NCBI GenBank assembly: GCA_041687095.1
Contig: JAWLCQ010000063.1
Coordinates: 1 to 23,624 of the forward strand
Direction: 5' to 3'
DNA: 23,624 nucleotides
DNA from: JAWLCQ01 sp041687095
Lineage (GTDB): Bacteria > Planctomycetota > Phycisphaerae > SM23-33
A model generated the notes under the pieces. That model had not been told where the DNA came from. It worked only from the letters and a program-made list of their open reading frames with translations, and searched no databases. This document shows, piece by piece, positions 20,464-23,624 of this stretch; position 1 is the first letter of the stretch, and every line of letters begins with the position of its first letter. The position numbers and the translations under genes are program-made.

Positions 20464-20673
20464 ATGGCCATGAGCGTATCACATGATCGGCGGGACGAGA
20501 GCCTGGAGGCGAAGGCTCGCTGGTTCCAGTCGCTCCCCATGTCCCAGCGGATGGAAATCCTCTGCGAGATGACCGATCTCGCCCTCTCTATTCGCCCCGA
20601 CCTGCCTGAGAAGAAGGGGTATCCGGATGCTCAACAGGCTGGTGGACGTGTTCGCGTCCTTCGAGCGTCATAG
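20464..20673 (+). CDS. Small protein partner of a nucleotidyltransferase (candidate antitoxin)
   Basis: The protein has 69 aa, ATG 20464, with no Shine-Dalgarno but a -10 box placed for leaderless transcription. The sequence (SLEAKARWFQSLPMSQRMEI, then TDLALSIRPDLPEKK) is helical with a conserved-looking WFQSLP segment, and ends in GRVRVLRAS. Its 3' end overlaps the next gene by 47 bp in another frame, so the two are coupled. The layout, a small helical protein ahead of a minimal nucleotidyltransferase, resembles nucleotidyltransferase toxin-antitoxin pairs. Which of the two would be toxic is not known. The base composition of the pair is lower in GC than its neighbours, suggesting transfer. 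Confidence 0.65.
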   Translation: MAMSVSHDRRDESLEAKARWFQSLPMSQRMEILCEMTDLALSIRPDLPEKKGYPDAQQAGGRVRVLRAS

Positions 20674-21094
20674 GGTGCGGTACGTCATAATCGGCGGAGT
20701 CGCCGCTATTCTGCACGGTGTCCCCCGATCCACCTTCGACGTGGACGTCCTGATCGATGCGTCACTGGAAAATGCGCAGGCCCTGCTTCTTGCCTTCGAG
20801 GATGCCGGACTCGGAACCGCTTCATTGACAAGCCCAGAGGAAGTCGTGGATAACGCGATCACGATTTTCCAGGACCGCGTCCGCATCGATGTCCAGACAC
20901 GGACGCCGGGGCTGACCTTCGAGGGTGCATGGGCACGGCGTGAGACACTGGAGTACAGCGGACAGACGTTTTACGTACTCTGTCGCGAGGATGTCATTGC
21001 GTCCAAGCTGGCGTCGGGCAGACCAGTTGACCTCGATGATGTGCGAGCGCTGCGCGATCAAGACAAGGACGGGGCGTCCTCCGACCAGTCGTGA
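20627..21094 (+). CDS. Minimal nucleotidyltransferase (MNT / AbiEii-like fold)
   Basis: The protein has 155 aa. ATG 20627 has AAGAAGGGG at about 6 nt. The Pol-β nucleotidyltransferase core is complete: IIGGVAAILHG (Gly23-Gly24), RSTFDVDVLID with Asp38 and Asp40, and RIDV with the third acidic residue Asp88. A C-terminal helical part (YVLCREDVIASKLASGRPVDLDDVRAL) is typical of DUF6036/AbiEii-related proteins, where DVIASKLASGRPKDLDD-like motifs recur. It would transfer a nucleotide to a protein or RNA; several relatives are toxins or antitoxins that NMP-modify their partner or tRNA. It overlaps the 69-aa gene. GC by eye is about 55-60%, below the window's ~70%. Confidence 0.85.
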   Translation: MLNRLVDVFASFERHRVRYVIIGGVAAILHGVPRSTFDVDVLIDASLENAQALLLAFEDAGLGTASLTSPEEVVDNAITIFQDRVRIDVQTRTPGLTFEGAWARRETLEYSGQTFYVLCREDVIASKLASGRPVDLDDVRALRDQDKDGASSDQS

Positions 21095-21207
21095 AGGAGG
21101 AGAGTGGGCGCACGACTCCCCCTGCATGCTGCGAAGCGCGGTGGAACAGCCACGTCAGACGCATCCCAGTTGGTTCGCAGGCAGCATCAATTGGACGTGG
21201 TTGCTCC

Positions 21208-21236
21208 GCTTCGCTCCGCAAACCACGGCACCCGCC
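21208..21236. repeat. Hairpin with CGGAGCGAAGCGGAG core
   Basis: The outer arms CGTGGTT and AACCACG enclose CTCCGCTTCGCTCCGC, the palindromic core that also occurs in both arms of the elements at 13035-13152 and 14480-14611. It may be a solo core copy of that family. Confidence 0.55.
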
Positions 21237-21258
21237 CGTGAATCAACTGGAACGCGTA

Positions 21259-21483
21259 TCAGACCGCCGCTCTCCGCACCGAACCCTCTCGTGACCCGGG
21301 GCGTGCCCCGACGCAGAAGATCGGATGCGCGTGCGACGCGCGCCAGCACTGTGCTTCCTGCAGGGAGGTCCACAGCCCGGTCCGGCGGGCGATGCGGAGC
21401 ACCAGCGGCAACCGCTGCTCCTCCCGCCGCGAGCCACTTCCCCCCGACCCCGACAGGCCGATACCCGCAAGGCCGATTCGCAT
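21259..21483 (-). CDS. Possible small or decayed gene, unknown function
   Basis: The frame encodes 74 aa from ATG 21483. It is listed because the start is unusually well equipped: AAAGGA at 7 nt and a perfect TATAAT (21528-21523) giving a ~33-nt leader. The peptide begins MRIGLAGIGLSGSGGSGSRR and then loses any recognisable character; the last third crosses low-complexity sequence. It could be the 5' remnant of a larger gene cut by insertion, a small protein, or an sRNA locus whose frame is incidental. It is divergent from the phosphodiesterase gene, 99 bp away. Confidence 0.35.
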   Translation of the reverse strand: MRIGLAGIGLSGSGGSGSRREEQRLPLVLRIARRTGLWTSLQEAQCWRASHAHPIFCVGARPGSREGSVRRAAV

Positions 21484-21522
21484 AGACGTGTCCTTTCTGG
21501 AAGTGGACGGATCTGCCACTAC

Positions 21523-21528
21523 ATTATA
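21523..21528 (-). promoter_or_regulatory. Consensus TATAAT -10 box, minus strand
   Basis: The only perfect TATAAT I found near a start codon in this window. No matching -35 hexamer lies 17 nt upstream. It points to the minus-strand small frame. Confidence 0.4.
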
Positions 21529-21582
21529 CGATGCCCCCTTCCGTATCGGCCAGTGGCAAAGAAAGCTTGGAGACGCACACGC

Positions 21583-22078
21583 ATGAGAATCGGGATCCTC
21601 TCGGACACGCACGGCATGGCCGACCGCCTCGCCGACGCCCTGCGCCTGCTCACGGACCGCCGCGCCGACGCCCTCGTGCACTGCGGGGACATCGGGACGG
21701 GCGAGATGCTCCGCCAGCTCGCGGACACCGGCCTGCCGACCTTCGCGGTGATGGGCAACGTGGACCACTACCCCGCTCCGCTGCTGGCGGCCGCCCGCGA
21801 GGCGGGGGCGACGCTGGAGGTCGAGACCGTCGAAGCGCCCCTGGGCGACGGGCGATACCTGGTGGCGACGCACGGGCACGACGCGGACCTGCTGGAGGAC
21901 CTCATCCGCGGGGAGCAGTTCCCCTACGTCTGCCACGGGCACACGCACGTCTGGCGGGACGAGCGGATCGGCTCGGTCCGCGTCATCAACCCCGGGGCCC
22001 TCTGCCGCCCCAAGGGCCCGAGGCATCCCACCGTCGCGCTGCTGGACACGGAGCGCGACACGGTGGAGCAGATCGCCG

Positions 22079-22092
<14 letters not shown>
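21583..22092 (+). CDS. YfcE/MJ0936-type metallophosphoesterase
   Basis: The protein has 169 aa, ATG 21583, with GGAG about 12 nt upstream. It is a compact calcineurin-like phosphoesterase with every metal-ligand motif: SDTHG at residues 7-11, HCGDIG, VMGNVDH, ATHGHD, CHGHTHVW, and INPGALCRP. These bind two Mn2+ or Fe ions. The family (E. coli YfcE, M. jannaschii MJ0936) hydrolyses phosphodiesters in vitro; the physiological substrate is not settled. Its 3' end overlaps the convergent murA by 14 bp, so the two messages are antisense to each other at their ends. Confidence 0.92.
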
Positions 22093-23344
<1,252 letters not shown>

Positions 23345-23431
23345 GTCCGTTCCTTTTCCGCTACGTGTCCCTACGTCGCCCGCCTACCTTACCGCGCGGA
23401 GGCCACGCGAAACAATGGGAGCGGGAGGCAG

Positions 23432-23547
23432 GAGGGAACCAGGAGCCAGGAACCAGGGACCGGGAGCCGGGAACCGGGAACCGGGAGCCGGGAACCGGGA
23501 ACCGGGAACCAGGGACCGGGAACCGGGAACCAGGAACCAGGAACCGG
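23432..23547. repeat. GGGAACC heptamer array with G-quadruplex potential
   Basis: About fifteen drifting copies of GGGAACC / GGGAGCC / AGGAACC. Between about 23461 and 23520, GGG triplets recur every 7 nt with 4-nt loops, which is a textbook G3N4 quadruplex pattern on the plus strand. It lies about 90 bp upstream of murA. The heptamer leaves all frames open in both directions, but no gene is supported. Confidence 0.85.
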
Positions 23548-23593
23548 GGGGACGGGGGATCGGGGGGATCCACGAGCGGGCCCCACCCGCAAG

Positions 23594-23619
23594 CGTCGGG
23601 GGTCTCCTGACCCCCGACG
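23594..23619. terminator. Strong perfect hairpin at the window's right edge
   Basis: CGTCGGGGGTC (23594-23604), loop TCCT, GACCCCCGACG (23609-23619): 11 perfect pairs. There is no T-tail. It could end a gene lying beyond the window or be a copy of a dispersed palindrome. Confidence 0.55.
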
Positions 23620-23624
23620 TCCGG

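Larger units (their letters stand above)
21095..21582. other. Gap between the nucleotidyltransferase and the phosphodiesterase
   Basis: 490 bp. It contains a hairpin at about 21208-21236 (CGTGGTT...AACCACG around GCTCCGCTTCGCTCCGC), which shares its core with the GTAGGGCG elements, and one possible small gene on the minus strand (21259-21483) with its promoter. The rest shows nothing recognisable. Confidence 0.5.

Noticed and set aside
21095..21582. tRNA or other classical RNA gene in the gene-poor gaps
   Set aside because: No T-loop GTTCGA with matching acceptor and anticodon stems was found in any gap by eye.
23365..23610. Open frame encoding a GTGNREPG-type repeat peptide upstream of murA
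   Set aside because: All frames are open over the GGGAACC heptamer; no ribosome binding site and no non-repeat coding part.

Overview
The window is very GC-rich, tightly packed bacterial chromosome. It most likely comes from an uncultured planctomycete-like bacterium, possibly of the Phycisphaerae type. That placement is inferred from the TIGR03790-family protein, the TMTC-like TPR membrane protein, the abundance of lipoproteins, the β-propeller and GH172 proteins, and the many intergenic short-word repeats. There is no rRNA, tRNA or other taxonomic marker to confirm it. Housekeeping genes are threonine synthase (thrC), UDP-GlcNAc enolpyruvyl transferase (murA) and a Maf nucleotide pyrophosphatase.

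Layout. 1-2081: 3' part of a TMTC-like TPR membrane protein (+), a short-word repeat hairpin, and a convergent rhodanese lipoprotein (-). 2149-8902: a GH172/DUF2961 protein (+), a 545-bp repeat-rich gap, an APC permease fused to a PTS EIIA domain (+), a second word-repeat hairpin, then an unusual ABC exporter (-) preceded by a small coiled-coil protein (-). 8903-12400: a 620-bp gene-free stretch, Maf (+), a DUF192 lipoprotein (+) and a SpoIIE-type phosphatase (+). 12475-15642: a ParD/ParE toxin-antitoxin pair (+), then a β-propeller protein (-) bracketed by two related palindromic elements, then an SppA-like lipoprotein peptidase (-). 15643-18825: a gap containing a ~195-bp nested inverted repeat and a tandem hairpin array, then a large exported TIGR03790 protein (+). 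18949-21094: thrC (+) and a two-gene module of a 69-aa protein and a minimal nucleotidyltransferase (+). 21259-23624: a possible small gene (-), a YfcE-type phosphodiesterase (+), murA (-), and a heptamer array with G-quadruplex potential.

The genes do not form one pathway; strands alternate and most transcription units have one or two genes. What unifies the window is its non-coding DNA. Nearly every intergenic space carries a degenerate tandem array of 7-9 nt words or a palindromic element. These arrays sit at stop codons, between convergent genes or on both sides of a gene, and in places they run into coding sequence. They recall the short tandemly repeated repetitive (STRR) sequences known from filamentous cyanobacteria, but here almost every locus has its own word. 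This repeat landscape and the nucleotidyltransferase pair are the main candidates for something under-described.
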